A stretch of DNA of 64,000 nucleotides from Clostridia bacterium (lineage in GTDB: Bacteria; Bacillota; TC1; UBA5767). The translations under genes were made by a program, and so were the position numbers. How positions within the stretch are numbered: position 1 is the stretch's first letter; each line of letters begins with the position of its first letter. The notes below the pieces were generated by a model. It was not told the DNA's origin. It saw nothing but the letters and a program-made list of their open reading frames with translations, and did no database searches. The stretch covers positions 372,001-436,000 of the forward strand of contig CP069393.1 in NCBI GenBank assembly GCA_016887505.1. Direction: 5' to 3'. Below, in pieces: positions 18,548 through 28,428 of this stretch.

Positions 18548-19348
18548 ATGAAAAAAATTGTATCTATTACCCTGATTCTGATGTTGATGCTAAGTTTGGC
18601 TGGTTGTGCAAATGCACCGGCAGAGGATGCGGAAATGAGTACTTGGGAGCGCATACAGGATGAAGGGAAAATGGTTGTTGGCCTTGATGACACCTTTGCT
18701 CCTATGGGCTATCGCGAGGAGGGAACCAATGATTTAATTGGTTTCGATATTGACATGGGCAATGAAATGGCTTCCCGCTTGGGCATTGAAATTGAATGGC
18801 AGCCTACAGAGTGGAAAGGCGTTATGGGCTCACTAAATTCCAAAAAGTTTGATGCAATCATCAATGGAATGAGCGTTACAGAAGATAGAGAAAAAGAAAT
18901 CGATTTCACGAAACCATATATTAATGCAGGTATTGGTGCGGTCGTAGTTGCAGATTCAGAAATCGATTCATTGGATGGTCTTGCTGATATGTTGGTAGGT
19001 ACCCAAACTGGAAGTTCTGGAGCAGAAGCTTGTGAGACTCTCGGTTATAAAAATGTATCTTTCTATGACCAGTACCCCAATGCATTCCAGGATCTTAGCA
19101 TTGGACGTATAGATGTAATTGTGGTTGATGCTACAACGGCTGCACATTTCATTGATACTAAGCCGGGAGAATACCGCATGATTGAAGGCCGACTGGTTGA
19201 CGATAATTATGCCATAGGCTTACGCAAAGAAGATGATCAGTTGGAAGCAGAATTCAACCGTGTGTTGCTTGAAATGAAAGAAGATGGCACTTTGGCAACG
19301 ATTTCCACTAAGTGGTTCGGTGATGATCTGATTGCCTACGAAAAGTAA
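18548..19348 (+). CDS. Polar amino acid ABC transporter substrate-binding lipoprotein
   Basis: 266 residues. Lipobox LAGC (Cys20), then the family-3 solute-binding pattern: VVGLDDTFAPMGYRE, IGFDIDMGNEMASRLG, INGMSVTEDREKEIDFTKPY and the C-terminal KWFGDD. It captures an amino acid outside the membrane for the permease and ATPase that follow. The exact amino acid is not readable; the pattern fits glutamine, cystine or histidine type binders. Confidence 0.92.
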   Translation: MKKIVSITLILMLMLSLAGCANAPAEDAEMSTWERIQDEGKMVVGLDDTFAPMGYREEGTNDLIGFDIDMGNEMASRLGIEIEWQPTEWKGVMGSLNSKKFDAIINGMSVTEDREKEIDFTKPYINAGIGAVVVADSEIDSLDGLADMLVGTQTGSSGAEACETLGYKNVSFYDQYPNAFQDLSIGRIDVIVVDATTAAHFIDTKPGEYRMIEGRLVDDNYAIGLRKEDDQLEAEFNRVLLEMKEDGTLATISTKWFGDDLIAYEK

Positions 19349-19370
19349 GTAAGAAATAAGAGGAAAGAAT

Positions 19371-20033
19371 ATGTTTTCATTTTTGGATCTGGAATTTTTG
19401 GGGATTATTTTTCCCTTGCTTATAAAAGGAGCACTGATTACGGTGGAACTAACTGTGTTGGCCATCGTGTTTGGTACCTTAATCGGATTAATGGTTGCGC
19501 TGGCTAAGCTGTCTCCTATTTGGCCCTTGCGAGCCTTTGGTAATCTGTATACTTGGGTGCTAAGAGGTGTGCCTTTGCTGGTACAACTCTACGTTCTCTA
19601 TTATGGACTAGCTCAGATTGGCGTTCTTGAACTGAATGCTTTTACGGCAGCTGTTACAGGTTTGTCACTCTGCGCTGGCGCTTACATTGCCGAAATAATC
19701 CGAGCTGGCATCCAGTCCATTGATCATGGTCAGAAAGAGGCCGCTCTTTCGTTGGGGATGAGTAGTGCGAATGCTATGAGACGTGTCATATTACCACAAG
19801 CCATGAGAAACATCCTGCCACCCCTCGGTAATGAGTTTATTACTTCGCTAAAAGATACTTCTTTGGTCTCGGTTATCACCATGATTGAGCTAATGCGTAC
19901 GGGTGTCCTTTTGGATGTTACGTATTTCCGTTCGATGGAAATTTATCTTAGTGTAGCAGTCATTTACTTGTTGCTTACTACCCTGTTCGTATATGGCATA
20001 GATTATATGGAACGCCGATTCAAGATTATCTAG
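19371..20033 (+). CDS. Amino acid ABC transporter permease (HisM/GlnP type)
   Basis: 220 residues with about five membrane helices. The coupling motif region EAALSLGMSSANAMRRVILPQAMRNILP contains the expected E-A-A loop that contacts the ATPase. One permease gene implies a homodimeric channel. It starts 22 bases after the binding protein, with AGAGGAAAG before the ATG. Confidence 0.93.
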   Translation: MFSFLDLEFLGIIFPLLIKGALITVELTVLAIVFGTLIGLMVALAKLSPIWPLRAFGNLYTWVLRGVPLLVQLYVLYYGLAQIGVLELNAFTAAVTGLSLCAGAYIAEIIRAGIQSIDHGQKEAALSLGMSSANAMRRVILPQAMRNILPPLGNEFITSLKDTSLVSVITMIELMRTGVLLDVTYFRSMEIYLSVAVIYLLLTTLFVYGIDYMERRFKII

Positions 20034-20042
20034 GAGGTTATT

Positions 20043-20795
20043 ATGATTGAACTGAAAAATATTCATAAAAGATTTGACCATCTGGAAGTTTTGAAGGGTG
20101 TAAGTCTGAACATTGAGGCAGGAGAAGTGGTGTGTATTATTGGTCCTAGTGGCTCGGGTAAGAGTACATTGCTTCGTTGCATAAATTGTCTGGAAAAAAT
20201 TGAGAAGGGGAGTATATTCTTTAACGGAGAACCGGTCGGAATGATTCAAGGTAAAAAGGGCTTGGTGGAAGATAAGAAAGAGAATATTGCTCAGCTTAGA
20301 AGCTCGTTGGGAATGGTGTTTCAAAACTTTAATCTATTCCCACATATGAGTGCACTCGATAACGTGATGGAAGGACCTCTGACAGTGAAGCGTATGAAAC
20401 GCGCAGAAGCCTCAGACTTGGCTCTGAAACTTTTGACTAAGGTCGGTTTAGATGACAAAAAAGATGTTTATCCTAATCAGCTGTCTGGTGGACAGAAACA
20501 AAGGGTGGCCATTGCAAGGGCCTTGGCTATGCAACCCCAGGCCATGCTTTTTGATGAACCCACTAGCGCCTTGGACCCAGAACTGGTTGGTGGCGTACTT
20601 TCCGTTATGCAGGAACTGGCCCGTGAGGGGATGACCATGATTGTGGTTACCCATGAAATGGGATTTGCGCGAGAAGTAGCCGATAGAGTGATTTTTATGG
20701 ATGAGGGTGTAATTGTTGAGTCAGGTCCACCTGACGAAATCTTTTCCTCACCCAAGGAAAAACGAACGATAGAATTTCTAAGTTCGATTCTTTAA
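20043..20795 (+). CDS. Amino acid ABC transporter ATP-binding protein (GlnQ type)
   Basis: 250 residues with Walker [11 protein letters not shown]-loop [12 protein letters not shown], signature LSGGQKQR, Walker [14 protein letters not shown] and switch His in VVTHEMGF. This closes the three-gene importer; AGGAGG precedes the ATG and a terminator follows. A short insertion around residues 65-85 ([11 protein letters not shown]) lengthens the usual loop after the Walker A helix. Confidence 0.94.
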   Translation: MIELKNIHKRFDHLEVLKGVSLNIEAGEVVCIIGPSGSGKSTLLRCINCLEKIEKGSIFFNGEPVGMIQGKKGLVEDKKENIAQLRSSLGMVFQNFNLFPHMSALDNVMEGPLTVKRMKRAEASDLALKLLTKVGLDDKKDVYPNQLSGGQKQRVAIARALAMQPQAMLFDEPTSALDPELVGGVLSVMQELAREGMTMIVVTHEMGFAREVADRVIFMDEGVIVESGPPDEIFSSPKEKRTIEFLSSIL

Positions 20796-20817
20796 AACTA
20801 GTAGAATGGATATGTGA

Positions 20818-20846
20818 GGGCCCGGAACAGACTCCGGGTCCTTTTT
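20818..20846 (+). terminator. Intrinsic terminator of the amino acid importer operon
   Basis: GGGCCCGGA (20818-20826) pairs with TCCGGGTCC (20833-20841), one G-T pair, six-base loop, then five T. Confidence 0.9.
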
Positions 20847-20941
20847 GTTGCTTGCACCTTATTTTGCGTTTAAAAGTGGGGCGCAGGCTGGCTTTTTATG
20901 GTAGTATAGGATTAATCTATTGCATATAGGGAGGTAGCATA

Positions 20942-22252
20942 TTGGATAATTATTGGAATCAGAAATACGAAGTGATGGAGCGCGCTGAATTGGAAAAATT
21001 GCAATTGGAACGGTTGCAAAAAACAGTGGAGCGTTGCTACCATGATGTGCCACATTACCGGAAGAAATTTCAGGAATTAGGCATAGACCCTAGCGACATC
21101 CAGTCGCTGGATGATTTAACGAAGTTACCGTTTACAGTGAAGACAGATCTTAGGGATAATTACCCGTATGGAATGTTTGCGGTACCCATGAGTGAAATCG
21201 TAAGAATTCATTCTTCTTCTGGAACCACGGGTAAGCCGACAGTGGTTGGCTATAATAGACATGATTTAAACATCTGGAGTGAGTTGATGGCGAGAAGCCT
21301 AGCTTGCGCTGGTGCGACCAAGAATGATGTGATTCACAACGCCTATGGATATGGATTATTTACCGGCGGTTTGGGTGTCCACTATGGCTGTGAAAAACTG
21401 GGTGCCTCAGTTATCCCAATTTCTGGAGGCAATTCTAAAAAGCAGGTTATGATTATGCAGGACTATGGTAGCACAGTACTTTGCTGTACACCGTCCTATG
21501 CTCTTAATTTGGCAGAAGTAATGAACGACCTGGGTGTTGCACCCACAGACCTTAAATTGAAGGTGGGCATATTCGGTGCAGAACCGTGGTCAGCTGAGAT
21601 GCGTGAAAAGATTGAAAAGCTGTTGGGCATTCAGGCGCTAGATATTTATGGTTTATCTGAAATTATTGGGCCTGGAGTTGGAATCGAATGTCCCTACAAA
21701 AAAGGACTACATATCTGGGAAGACCATTTTATTGTAGAAATTGTGGACCCAGTAACCTTACAACCAGTAGCGGAAGGCCAAAAAGGTGAACTGGTAATCA
21801 CCTCCCTCACCAAAGAAACCCTTCCCATGATTCGCTACCGTACAAGAGATATCACGACTGCACACTATGAGAAGTGTGAATGTGGTAGAACTCATGTACG
21901 TATTGATCGGATTAGTGGACGTAGTGATGATATGTTGATCATTCGTGGTGTGAATGTATTCCCCAGCCAGATTGAAAGTGCCTTACTAAATATTGGACAG
22001 GTTGAACCCCACTATCTGATTATTGTAGACCGGGTTGGAAATTTGGATACCATTGAAGTGCAAGTGGAAGTAAGCCAAGGATTATTTACAGATGATGTAA
22101 AGGGTCTTGAAGCCCTGGAAAGAACGGTTAAGAATTCGATTGAAAGCACTTTGGGTATTTCGGTCAAGGTACGTTTGGTAGAACCAAAGTCCATTGAGCG
22201 AAGCACCGGTAAAGCCAAGCGCGTCATTGATAAGAGAAAAAATAGGGAGTGA
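20942..22252 (+). CDS. paaK: Phenylacetate-CoA ligase family protein
   Basis: 436 residues, ANL superfamily adenylate-forming enzyme. The P-loop-like [15 protein letters not shown], the adenine region [11 protein letters not shown], and the hinge/C-terminal [17 protein letters not shown] are characteristic. It converts an aryl acetate to its CoA thioester. In anaerobes such genes often sit with an ACT protein, as here, and are thought to serve aromatic amino acid metabolism. The start is a TTG at 20942, six bases after GGGAGG; no in-frame ATG lies nearby. Confidence 0.92.
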   Translation: MDNYWNQKYEVMERAELEKLQLERLQKTVERCYHDVPHYRKKFQELGIDPSDIQSLDDLTKLPFTVKTDLRDNYPYGMFAVPMSEIVRIHSSSGTTGKPTVVGYNRHDLNIWSELMARSLACAGATKNDVIHNAYGYGLFTGGLGVHYGCEKLGASVIPISGGNSKKQVMIMQDYGSTVLCCTPSYALNLAEVMNDLGVAPTDLKLKVGIFGAEPWSAEMREKIEKLLGIQALDIYGLSEIIGPGVGIECPYKKGLHIWEDHFIVEIVDPVTLQPVAEGQKGELVITSLTKETLPMIRYRTRDITTAHYEKCECGRTHVRIDRISGRSDDMLIIRGVNVFPSQIESALLNIGQVEPHYLIIVDRVGNLDTIEVQVEVSQGLFTDDVKGLEALERTVKNSIESTLGISVKVRLVEPKSIERSTGKAKRVIDKRKNRE

Positions 22253-22258
22253 ATACAT

Positions 22259-22690
22259 ATGAAAATCGTACAAATATCAGTCTTTATTGAGAATAAACCA
22301 GGCAGACTATCTGCAGTATCTAGTATTTTGGCAGAAAATAATATCAATATCCGCGCCCTTTCAATTGCGGATACGTCAGATTTTGGTATTCTACGCCTGA
22401 TTGTAGATAAGCCTGAGGAAGCCTATGCCAAATTGAAAGAAAATGGTTTAACTGCGAGCATCACCAATGTGCTCAGTGTAAGAATGCCCGACAAACCAGG
22501 CGGCTTATCTAATGTATTAAAAGTGCTGAATGAAAACGATATCAATGTGGAATACATGTATGCTTTTGTCAGCAAGGCTTCAGATGATGCTTTGGTGGTA
22601 TTTAAAGTAGAGAATATTGAAGATGCAGAAGTGAAGCTACAGTCTACAGACATCAAAGTTCTGAGCAGAGACGAAGTGTATGGTCTCTAA
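22259..22690 (+). CDS. ACT domain protein (tandem ACT)
   Basis: 143 residues made of two ACT domains (about 1-70 and 72-143), each opening with a strand-turn pattern (ISVFIENKPGRLSAV and LSVRMPDKPGGLSNV). ACT domains bind amino acids and give allosteric control. It is six bases after paaK, a common pairing, so it may sense an aromatic amino acid to control this pathway; that link is inferred from context. Confidence 0.9.
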   Translation: MKIVQISVFIENKPGRLSAVSSILAENNINIRALSIADTSDFGILRLIVDKPEEAYAKLKENGLTASITNVLSVRMPDKPGGLSNVLKVLNENDINVEYMYAFVSKASDDALVVFKVENIEDAEVKLQSTDIKVLSRDEVYGL

Positions 22691-22707
22691 GGGGGAAACA
22701 ATACGTA

Positions 22708-23811
22708 ATGACGAATAAATTCAATACCAAGGCCAGAAAGGCTTTGGACAATATAAAACCTTATACACCAGGCAAACCCATTGAAGAAGTAAAGCGGGAA
22801 CTTGGTATCGATGATGTAATTAAATTGGCTTCTAACGAAAATCCACTCGGCCCTTCAAAAAAAGCAGTCGAAAAGATGAAAGAAGCCATTGAAAAAGTAA
22901 ATCTCTATCCTGATGGTACTTGCTTCTATTTGAAACAGGAAATTGCTGCTGCCAAAGGTGTGAAACCATCACAGGTTATTGTGGGCAATGGGTCTGATGA
23001 AATCATAAAATTGTTGGCGGAAGCGTTTATTGAACCAGGCGATAATGCCATTATGGCAAACCCTAGTTTTTCTGAATATGACTTTGCTGTTAGTCTGATG
23101 GGTGGCTTTCTGAAAAAGGTTCCACTTACGGATACCTTTAAGCATGATCTGGATGCAATGCTGGCGGCAATAGATGAAAAAACCAAGATGATTTTCATCT
23201 GTAACCCTAATAATCCGACCGGAACTATTGTAACCAAGCAAGAAATAGATGCTTTTTTGGAAAAAGTTCCTGATAATGTAGTCGTAATATTTGATGAAGC
23301 ATATCATGAATACGCTGTTTCAAAGGAATATCCACATGGCTTAGACTATGTGAAGGCTGGCTGGGAGAATGTTGCGGTAATGTACACTTTCTCAAAGATA
23401 TATGGTTTAGCTGGTCTAAGGGTTGGCTATACGATTGCTGATGAGTCCCTTTTGTCATGGGTATACAGGGCGCGTGAGCCATTCAATGTGAACTCAGTAG
23501 CACAAGCCGGTGCTCTTGGCGCGATCCATGATGATGAACACCTTAAGATGAGCCGGAAGGTTAACAATGAAGGTGCAAGGTATATTTACGAACAGCTCTC
23601 TGGAATGGGACTTGAGTATGTTGAAACCAATACAAACTTTATTTGGATAAATATCAAACAAGATGATAATCTTGTCTTTGATAAACTGCTCCAAAAAGGT
23701 GTGATTATTCGGACCGGAAACGTATTTGGTTTCCCGAACTATATCCGGGTTACGGTAGGGACAATGGACGAAAACAAACGATTTATCAAGGCATTAAAAG
23801 AAGTATTGTAA
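22708..23811 (+). CDS. hisC: Histidinol-phosphate aminotransferase family (HisC-like)
   Basis: 367-residue fold type I PLP enzyme. SNENPLGPS, the PLP phosphate region NGSDEIIKL, CNPNNPTGTIV, IFDEAYHEY and the Schiff-base Lys in FSKIYGLAGLRVG are all visible. HisC-family enzymes also act on aromatic 2-oxo acids. With paaK and the ACT gene upstream and no other his genes, an aromatic amino acid transaminase role is at least as likely as histidine synthesis. It ends at a strong terminator. Confidence 0.87.
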   Translation: MTNKFNTKARKALDNIKPYTPGKPIEEVKRELGIDDVIKLASNENPLGPSKKAVEKMKEAIEKVNLYPDGTCFYLKQEIAAAKGVKPSQVIVGNGSDEIIKLLAEAFIEPGDNAIMANPSFSEYDFAVSLMGGFLKKVPLTDTFKHDLDAMLAAIDEKTKMIFICNPNNPTGTIVTKQEIDAFLEKVPDNVVVIFDEAYHEYAVSKEYPHGLDYVKAGWENVAVMYTFSKIYGLAGLRVGYTIADESLLSWVYRAREPFNVNSVAQAGALGAIHDDEHLKMSRKVNNEGARYIYEQLSGMGLEYVETNTNFIWINIKQDDNLVFDKLLQKGVIIRTGNVFGFPNYIRVTVGTMDENKRFIKALKEVL

Positions 23812-23820
23812 TAATTAGTA

Positions 23821-23849
23821 AAAGAGCCTATTTTTATAGGCTCTTTTTC
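23821..23849 (+). terminator. Intrinsic terminator after the HisC-like gene
   Basis: AAAGAGCCTA (23821-23830) pairs exactly with TAGGCTCTTT (23837-23846) and runs into T residues. Confidence 0.92.
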
Positions 23850-23944
23850 ACTTTGCAATAGGATTATCTTCTTTATTTACGCTTGCAAATGGGGTATCCT
23901 AATAGGAGAAAAACAGCAGTTCAAGAGCTAACAGGAGGTATAGA

Positions 23945-26299
23945 ATGCAACGTAGAACAAAGCGATGGATAATAATGATGGTGTGCGCGCTACTCATGAT
24001 TCCCGCTCAATTCGCTTGGGCTGGGGAAGTGCAATATGTAAATTTAGAGCTGGACAACCAGCCCTTGTCGATGGATGTAAAACCTTATATCGATGAGAAT
24101 CAACGTACTATCGTTCCGATTAGCTTTGTTAGTACCTCTATGGGCTATGATGTCTTATGGCATGCTGCAGAAAAGAAGGTATCTGTTAGTGGAAAGAATA
24201 CGGATATAGAACTGGAGATTGGTTCTAAAGAAACCCTGGTAAACAACCAAACCGTGATGATCGATACGAAAGCGATCATCGTTGAGGGGAGAACCATGGT
24301 CCCACTCAGATTTGTCATGGAACAGATGGGTGCTACAGTAGGTTATGAATCTTCTAGTAAAACGGTTATGCTTACTTCCCCTCAACAAGAAGAGGGAACC
24401 AAGGTTGTTGATAAGATTCGCATCCAGGTTTCCACTGTTCTGAACGTAAGGACATCTCCTAGAACAGATCAGGATAATGTGATTGGAAAAGCAGAGAATG
24501 GAAGTATATATTCAGTAGAAGATACGACAGAAGGCTGGTATGAAATCGATTTCAATGGTAAAAATGGATGGGTTTCTGCGGAATACTGTGCTATAGAAAA
24601 ATACCGCTATGTGACTACCGAAGAAACAGATGATGACGATGAACCTTCCGTTGAGGATTCTAATGATGAGGATGAAATTCCCGTGATTGATGTTAAGAAG
24701 GTTCAAGTAGATGTGTCGTATGGAAGCAGTTTGCATGTTCGGGAAAGTGCATCCATGACGGCAGATATTTTGGGAAGAGTAGTCAGGGGAGATACATTTA
24801 ACTATTTGGGAAAATCTGGAGATTGGTACAAGATTGAGTATGCCAATACGACTGGCTATGTACACCAGGACTATGCTAAATTGATTGAAGTTCAGGAAAT
24901 CGATTATGATAACATCGAAGCAAAGTACTGTAAAATCAATTCGCCAGTAGTGAATGTTCGTTCAACACCAGAAGTTATGGAAGACGACAGTAACAAAATC
25001 ACCCAGGTGCTTTTTGGCAGTACCTATGACATTGTGGACAGCACAGATGAATGGTATGCCATCGAACTAGAAAATGGTAAGACGGGTTGGCTCGTAAAAC
25101 GAGCAGTGGACCTATTGGATTCATTTGGCAATACGATTAGTTCTGATGGAATTGAACTGAAGAATTTGAGCAAGATTTTTATTATCGATACCGATGATGT
25201 AAACATCCGAAAAGGACCTGATAAAGATTACGATAAGATTACCAGCGTAGACGAAGGAGCAGCTTTCAAAATTATGGGAACCAGTGGTGACTGGTATAAG
25301 ATTTCTTTACAGGATGGGCGAATCGGCTATGTGGCCTCGTGGCTGGGGGTGGCTCGAAGTGAGATTCGTTATGCAGATCAGATTGAAGAAAGAGATCGTA
25401 AGGAATTAGCGGAGATTGAGGATATTGATATTTCGGATGCAGGGGTTGTTGTGGAAAGTAATGAAGACTTGTTGTATGAAGTGTTTGTGTTAGACAATCC
25501 TAATCGTGCTATGATTCAATTCTACGATGTAACCATAGATAAGGACTTTATAGATACGGTCCGAGTTGGTGGGGATAAGTTAGAGAAGGTAGAAATTGAT
25601 TCTTACGGAGAAAGTGGTGTTCGCATTGTACTGCACTTTGACGGAGCTGCAAGTTTGGATGTTGCTGGAGATGCCAAAAAAGGTCAGGAAGAAGTTACCT
25701 TTACAGTTAAAGAGGCCTTGCTGGCAGGAAAAACAATCGTTATTGACCCGGGTCATGGGGCGTATAAGGATAATGGAAACTTTGATGTAGGGGCAACCAG
25801 CCCAAGTGGTATCTACGAGTATATCGTCAACAATGATATTGGCATGGATGTTGCAAATCGCTTAATAGCACATGGCGCAAATGTTATTCTTACGCATGAT
25901 GATGGAAAACTAATCAACATGGACTTGGATGACAGAGTCAAGTTGGCCAACGCTGAAGATGCAGATATTTTTGTCAGCATACATTCTGATTCCTTTCCTG
26001 AAAATACGTCTGCTTGTGGTATGGCGACCTACTATTACCACGGAAACGGCAATATTGATGAGAAGATTGACTTGGCCACAGAAGTACAGAACAATTTGGC
26101 ACTCTATACAGGCCGTCCGAATAATGGCATCAAGTTAAGAAGCTTTTTTGTTATTAAAAACACGGATATGCCTTCCATCCTTGTAGAAGTTGGATTTTTA
26201 TCCAACCCTGTGGAAGAAAAATTATTACAGACTTCTTCTTTCCGCTCCTTGGCGGCAGAAGGAATTGTGAACGGCATACTGACATATTTTGAAAGATAA
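23945..26299 (+). CDS. Secreted N-acetylmuramoyl-L-alanine amidase with SH3b repeats
   Basis: 784 residues. Order: signal peptide (1-26, ending AWA), copper amine oxidase-like N-terminal domain (about 30-145), four SH3b-type domains (about 155-215, 250-310, 325-395, 415-475; each with a V-N-V-R-x-x-P or similar strand and a W-Y-x-I turn), an AMIN-like domain (about 500-585) and a C-terminal Amidase_3 catalytic domain (about 595-780). Zinc/catalytic residues are the His of IDPGHG, Glu of GIYEY, His of SIHSDSF and Glu of VEVGFLSN. It should cleave the peptide from muramic acid in the wall, in cell separation or wall turnover. It is the last host gene before the prophage. Confidence 0.93.
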   Translation: MQRRTKRWIIMMVCALLMIPAQFAWAGEVQYVNLELDNQPLSMDVKPYIDENQRTIVPISFVSTSMGYDVLWHAAEKKVSVSGKNTDIELEIGSKETLVNNQTVMIDTKAIIVEGRTMVPLRFVMEQMGATVGYESSSKTVMLTSPQQEEGTKVVDKIRIQVSTVLNVRTSPRTDQDNVIGKAENGSIYSVEDTTEGWYEIDFNGKNGWVSAEYCAIEKYRYVTTEETDDDDEPSVEDSNDEDEIPVIDVKKVQVDVSYGSSLHVRESASMTADILGRVVRGDTFNYLGKSGDWYKIEYANTTGYVHQDYAKLIEVQEIDYDNIEAKYCKINSPVVNVRSTPEVMEDDSNKITQVLFGSTYDIVDSTDEWYAIELENGKTGWLVKRAVDLLDSFGNTISSDGIELKNLSKIFIIDTDDVNIRKGPDKDYDKITSVDEGAAFKIMGTSGDWYKISLQDGRIGYVASWLGVARSEIRYADQIEERDRKELAEIEDIDISDAGVVVESNEDLLYEVFVLDNPNRAMIQFYDVTIDKDFIDTVRVGGDKLEKVEIDSYGESGVRIVLHFDGAASLDVAGDAKKGQEEVTFTVKEALLAGKTIVIDPGHGAYKDNGNFDVGATSPSGIYEYIVNNDIGMDVANRLIAHGANVILTHDDGKLINMDLDDRVKLANAEDADIFVSIHSDSFPENTSACGMATYYYHGNGNIDEKIDLATEVQNNLALYTGRPNNGIKLRSFFVIKNTDMPSILVEVGFLSNPVEEKLLQTSSFRSLAAEGIVNGILTYFER

Positions 26300-26326
26300 A
26301 GTGTCAAACAACAGAATAGTCCTAAT

Positions 26327-26366
26327 AATAAAAGGCCCCAGTTATCTAGGGCCTTTTATTATTTGC
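26327..26366 (+). terminator. Intrinsic terminator of the amidase gene
   Basis: AATAAAAGGCCC (26327-26338) pairs exactly with GGGCCTTTTATT (26349-26360). The prophage begins just after it. Confidence 0.88.
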
Positions 26367-26367
26367 T

Positions 26368-26387
26368 TATGCCGACGCTTTGCCGAC
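26368..26387 (+). repeat. Left-end pair of TTTGCCGAC repeats (candidate integrase arm sites)
   Basis: TATGCCGAC (26368-26376) and TTTGCCGAC (26379-26387) are direct repeats 11 bases apart, beside the integrase stop. A matching pair with the same spacing and orientation is at 57851-57870. Confidence 0.5.
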
Positions 26388-26411
26388 GCTTTTATTTTCA
26401 AGTAAGCAAGC

Positions 26412-27542
26412 CTAATTTGCAAGGTCTTCAAGGAAAGCTGCTGTTGTCTTTTCTAAATCACTAGTAATGTGAGAATACGTATCTAATGTCGTAGTAATTT
26501 GAGCATGTCCAAGTCGTGCTTGAATTGCTTTAATGTTAGCGCCTGCAGCAAGAAGCATAGATGCATGTGTGTGTCGTAGAAGATGAAAATGAAAACTCTT
26601 TCCGGTTTTCTTTTTAATGATACGATACATATATTTCAAAATATTCGTATTAAGAGGTCGTCCGTTTTCTTCAGTGCAAACGAAATTGGAGTGAGAGTAG
26701 TGAGGTCCATACTTTAGTGCATTCTTTTTTTGGTCTAGATAGTGATTTTTGATCTCACTAACAAGATACTTACTTATAGTGATGGTTCGCATTGAATCTG
26801 GAGTTTTAGGATCATCAAGATGGTAACCGTTGCCAGATTCGTAAACCATTATCTTATTGACACTTAACTTTTTTTCTTTCAAGTCGATTCCATCTTTGGT
26901 AAGTCCACATACTTCTGCTGCTCGCAGACCAGTGTGGTATCCAATTAATAGCGGCAAGTGGAATCTTGACCCACGAGGAAACAACTCTAATATTTGTTTG
27001 AACTCTTCAGGAGTAATTATCTCTGGATGGTCTTTCTTGGCTTTTTTTGCTGTTTTCGGAACGCTAGTGTATTGCGCTGGATTTGAGTGCAAAAACTGAT
27101 AGGGATATACTGCCATACCTAAAGCTTTTCTCATAATCCCCCGCGTTAAATCAATGGTACCGTGAGTGTATCCGTTTAAATGCATCTGATTCAATAATTC
27201 TTGGATAGCAGCTGGTTTCAAGGTCTTTAAATATTTTGAACCTAAAGCAGGCTTTATGTGATTCTTAATAGTACTCGCATAAGATACCTTGGTATTGTAT
27301 CGCAAACTGACTTCTACGTAGTTTTTTAACCAGTAATCAAAATAATCTGCAACACTCATTTTTGTTATATCTGCCACTTGACCAGCCAACTCATATTCTT
27401 CTATTGCCTTACGCATAGCCGTAAGGGCAATTTTCTTTGTGCGTCCGCCTACACGCTCAACACGTTTTCTTTTGCCGTTTATGCTAGCAAGTTCAAACGA
27501 GTAGTACCACTTATCTCCTCTTTTCCTTACTGATCCTTGCAT
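26412..27542 (-). CDS. int: Tyrosine recombinase (phage integrase)
   Basis: 376 residues. An N-terminal AP2-like arm-binding domain (VRKRGDKWYYSFEL), a SAM-like core-binding domain (about 60-160) and the catalytic domain with Arg in HTGLRAAEVCGL, His-x-x-Arg in HLLRHTHASM, second His in RLGHAQI and the nucleophile Tyr in TLDTYSHI. It would insert and excise the prophage. It is the last gene of a leftward lysogeny operon with the ImmA-like and repressor genes, an arrangement common in phages of Firmicutes. Confidence 0.95.
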   Translation of the reverse strand: MQGSVRKRGDKWYYSFELASINGKRKRVERVGGRTKKIALTAMRKAIEEYELAGQVADITKMSVADYFDYWLKNYVEVSLRYNTKVSYASTIKNHIKPALGSKYLKTLKPAAIQELLNQMHLNGYTHGTIDLTRGIMRKALGMAVYPYQFLHSNPAQYTSVPKTAKKAKKDHPEIITPEEFKQILELFPRGSRFHLPLLIGYHTGLRAAEVCGLTKDGIDLKEKKLSVNKIMVYESGNGYHLDDPKTPDSMRTITISKYLVSEIKNHYLDQKKNALKYGPHYSHSNFVCTEENGRPLNTNILKYMYRIIKKKTGKSFHFHLLRHTHASMLLAAGANIKAIQARLGHAQITTTLDTYSHITSDLEKTTAAFLEDLAN

Positions 27543-27546
27543 TTCA

Positions 27547-28011
27547 TCACACCCTCTTCATAACCCCTAAAGGGGAGAATATAATAACATATTCATTTAG
27601 CTCCAGCCTATTGCCATACTTTACAGCATAATGCTTAATGGCTTGTTTTAAAAAATCCTCCGTAACACCTAAATATTCTGAAAAATCCACACAGCTGGCG
27701 GGCTGTATTTCGTATGCTTCAATAAAACTCCCAATGGGCACAATTCGCTCATAGGCCCAACAACGGGCCAGCTTTTCTTGTTTAGCATTTACAATTGGAG
27801 ACTCATTTAAGATATCCCCCACAGTAAAATAGTGATGTCCTAGTTCCTCAGCAAGCACGCAAGTCTTTTCTTTTTCGGTTTCAAGGGAATTGTCCAATAT
27901 AATCATTCCATCACAGTACAGACCCTTTAATGCGCTTACGGGGATATCATAATTAACTACATCAATACTATTTTGTGCCGCTTCTTCAAGTAATAATTCG
28001 TGTAGTGTCAT
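27547..28011 (-). CDS. ImmA/IrrE-family metallopeptidase
   Basis: 154 residues. The motif LAEELGHHYF replaces the first His of the usual H-E-x-x-H by Glu, a variant I recall in many phage members of this family, so the zinc site may be altered. ImmA proteins cleave the neighbouring repressor to induce the element. It lies between the repressor and integrase genes with gaps of a few bases. A regulated-proteolysis role is inferred from this context. Confidence 0.8.
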   Translation of the reverse strand: MTLHELLLEEAAQNSIDVVNYDIPVSALKGLYCDGMIILDNSLETEKEKTCVLAEELGHHYFTVGDILNESPIVNAKQEKLARCWAYERIVPIGSFIEAYEIQPASCVDFSEYLGVTEDFLKQAIKHYAVKYGNRLELNEYVIIFSPLGVMKRV

Positions 28012-28014
28012 TGC

Positions 28015-28377
28015 TTATCCTTTTCTTTGGGATTTAAGAAATTTTGCAAACTCTCTAACTTTTTCCTGTTCTTCTTGTGTCAAGGTTATTCCACTATTAT
28101 GAGCAGCTATAGTATCGATTGTTTCAGGCTCGGTGTTCCATGACAACAACCAATTAGGCGTAACATCTAGAATGCTACACAACCTAGCAATCATTTCTAC
28201 ATCTGGCTGATTGTCTCCTCTTTCCCAATTTGAAATTACGTTTTTTGTACGGCCAAGTTTATCAGCTAGTTCCTTTTGGTTTAAGCCTTTTCTTTTTCTA
28301 GCTGTACGAATGTTTTCTCCTATACTACTGCTCTTTGTAGATTCCTTTCGATTGTAAACTTCCTTAATCCTATCCAT
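28015..28377 (-). CDS. CI-like prophage repressor (XRE family)
   Basis: 120 residues with an HTH at about 20-75 (ARKRKGLNQKELADKLGRTK) and a short C-terminal tail lacking a LexA-type peptidase domain. That fits repressors inactivated by an ImmA partner, which is encoded just downstream. AAGGGGG precedes the ATG. Four operator-like sites fill the divergent region in front of it. Confidence 0.9.
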   Translation of the reverse strand: MDRIKEVYNRKESTKSSSIGENIRTARKRKGLNQKELADKLGRTKNVISNWERGDNQPDVEMIARLCSILDVTPNWLLSWNTEPETIDTIAAHNSGITLTQEEQEKVREFAKFLKSQRKG

Positions 28378-28399
28378 TTTATTTCCCCCTTGTGTATGT

Positions 28400-28428
28400 A
28401 TTGTATTGAAATTCTGTATATTTGTAAA
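28400..28428 (-). promoter_or_regulatory. Leftward promoter of the repressor operon
   Basis: On the minus strand, TTTACA (28428-28423), 17-base spacer and TACAAT (28405-28400). The leftmost operator-like site overlaps its -10 and spacer. Confidence 0.65.
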
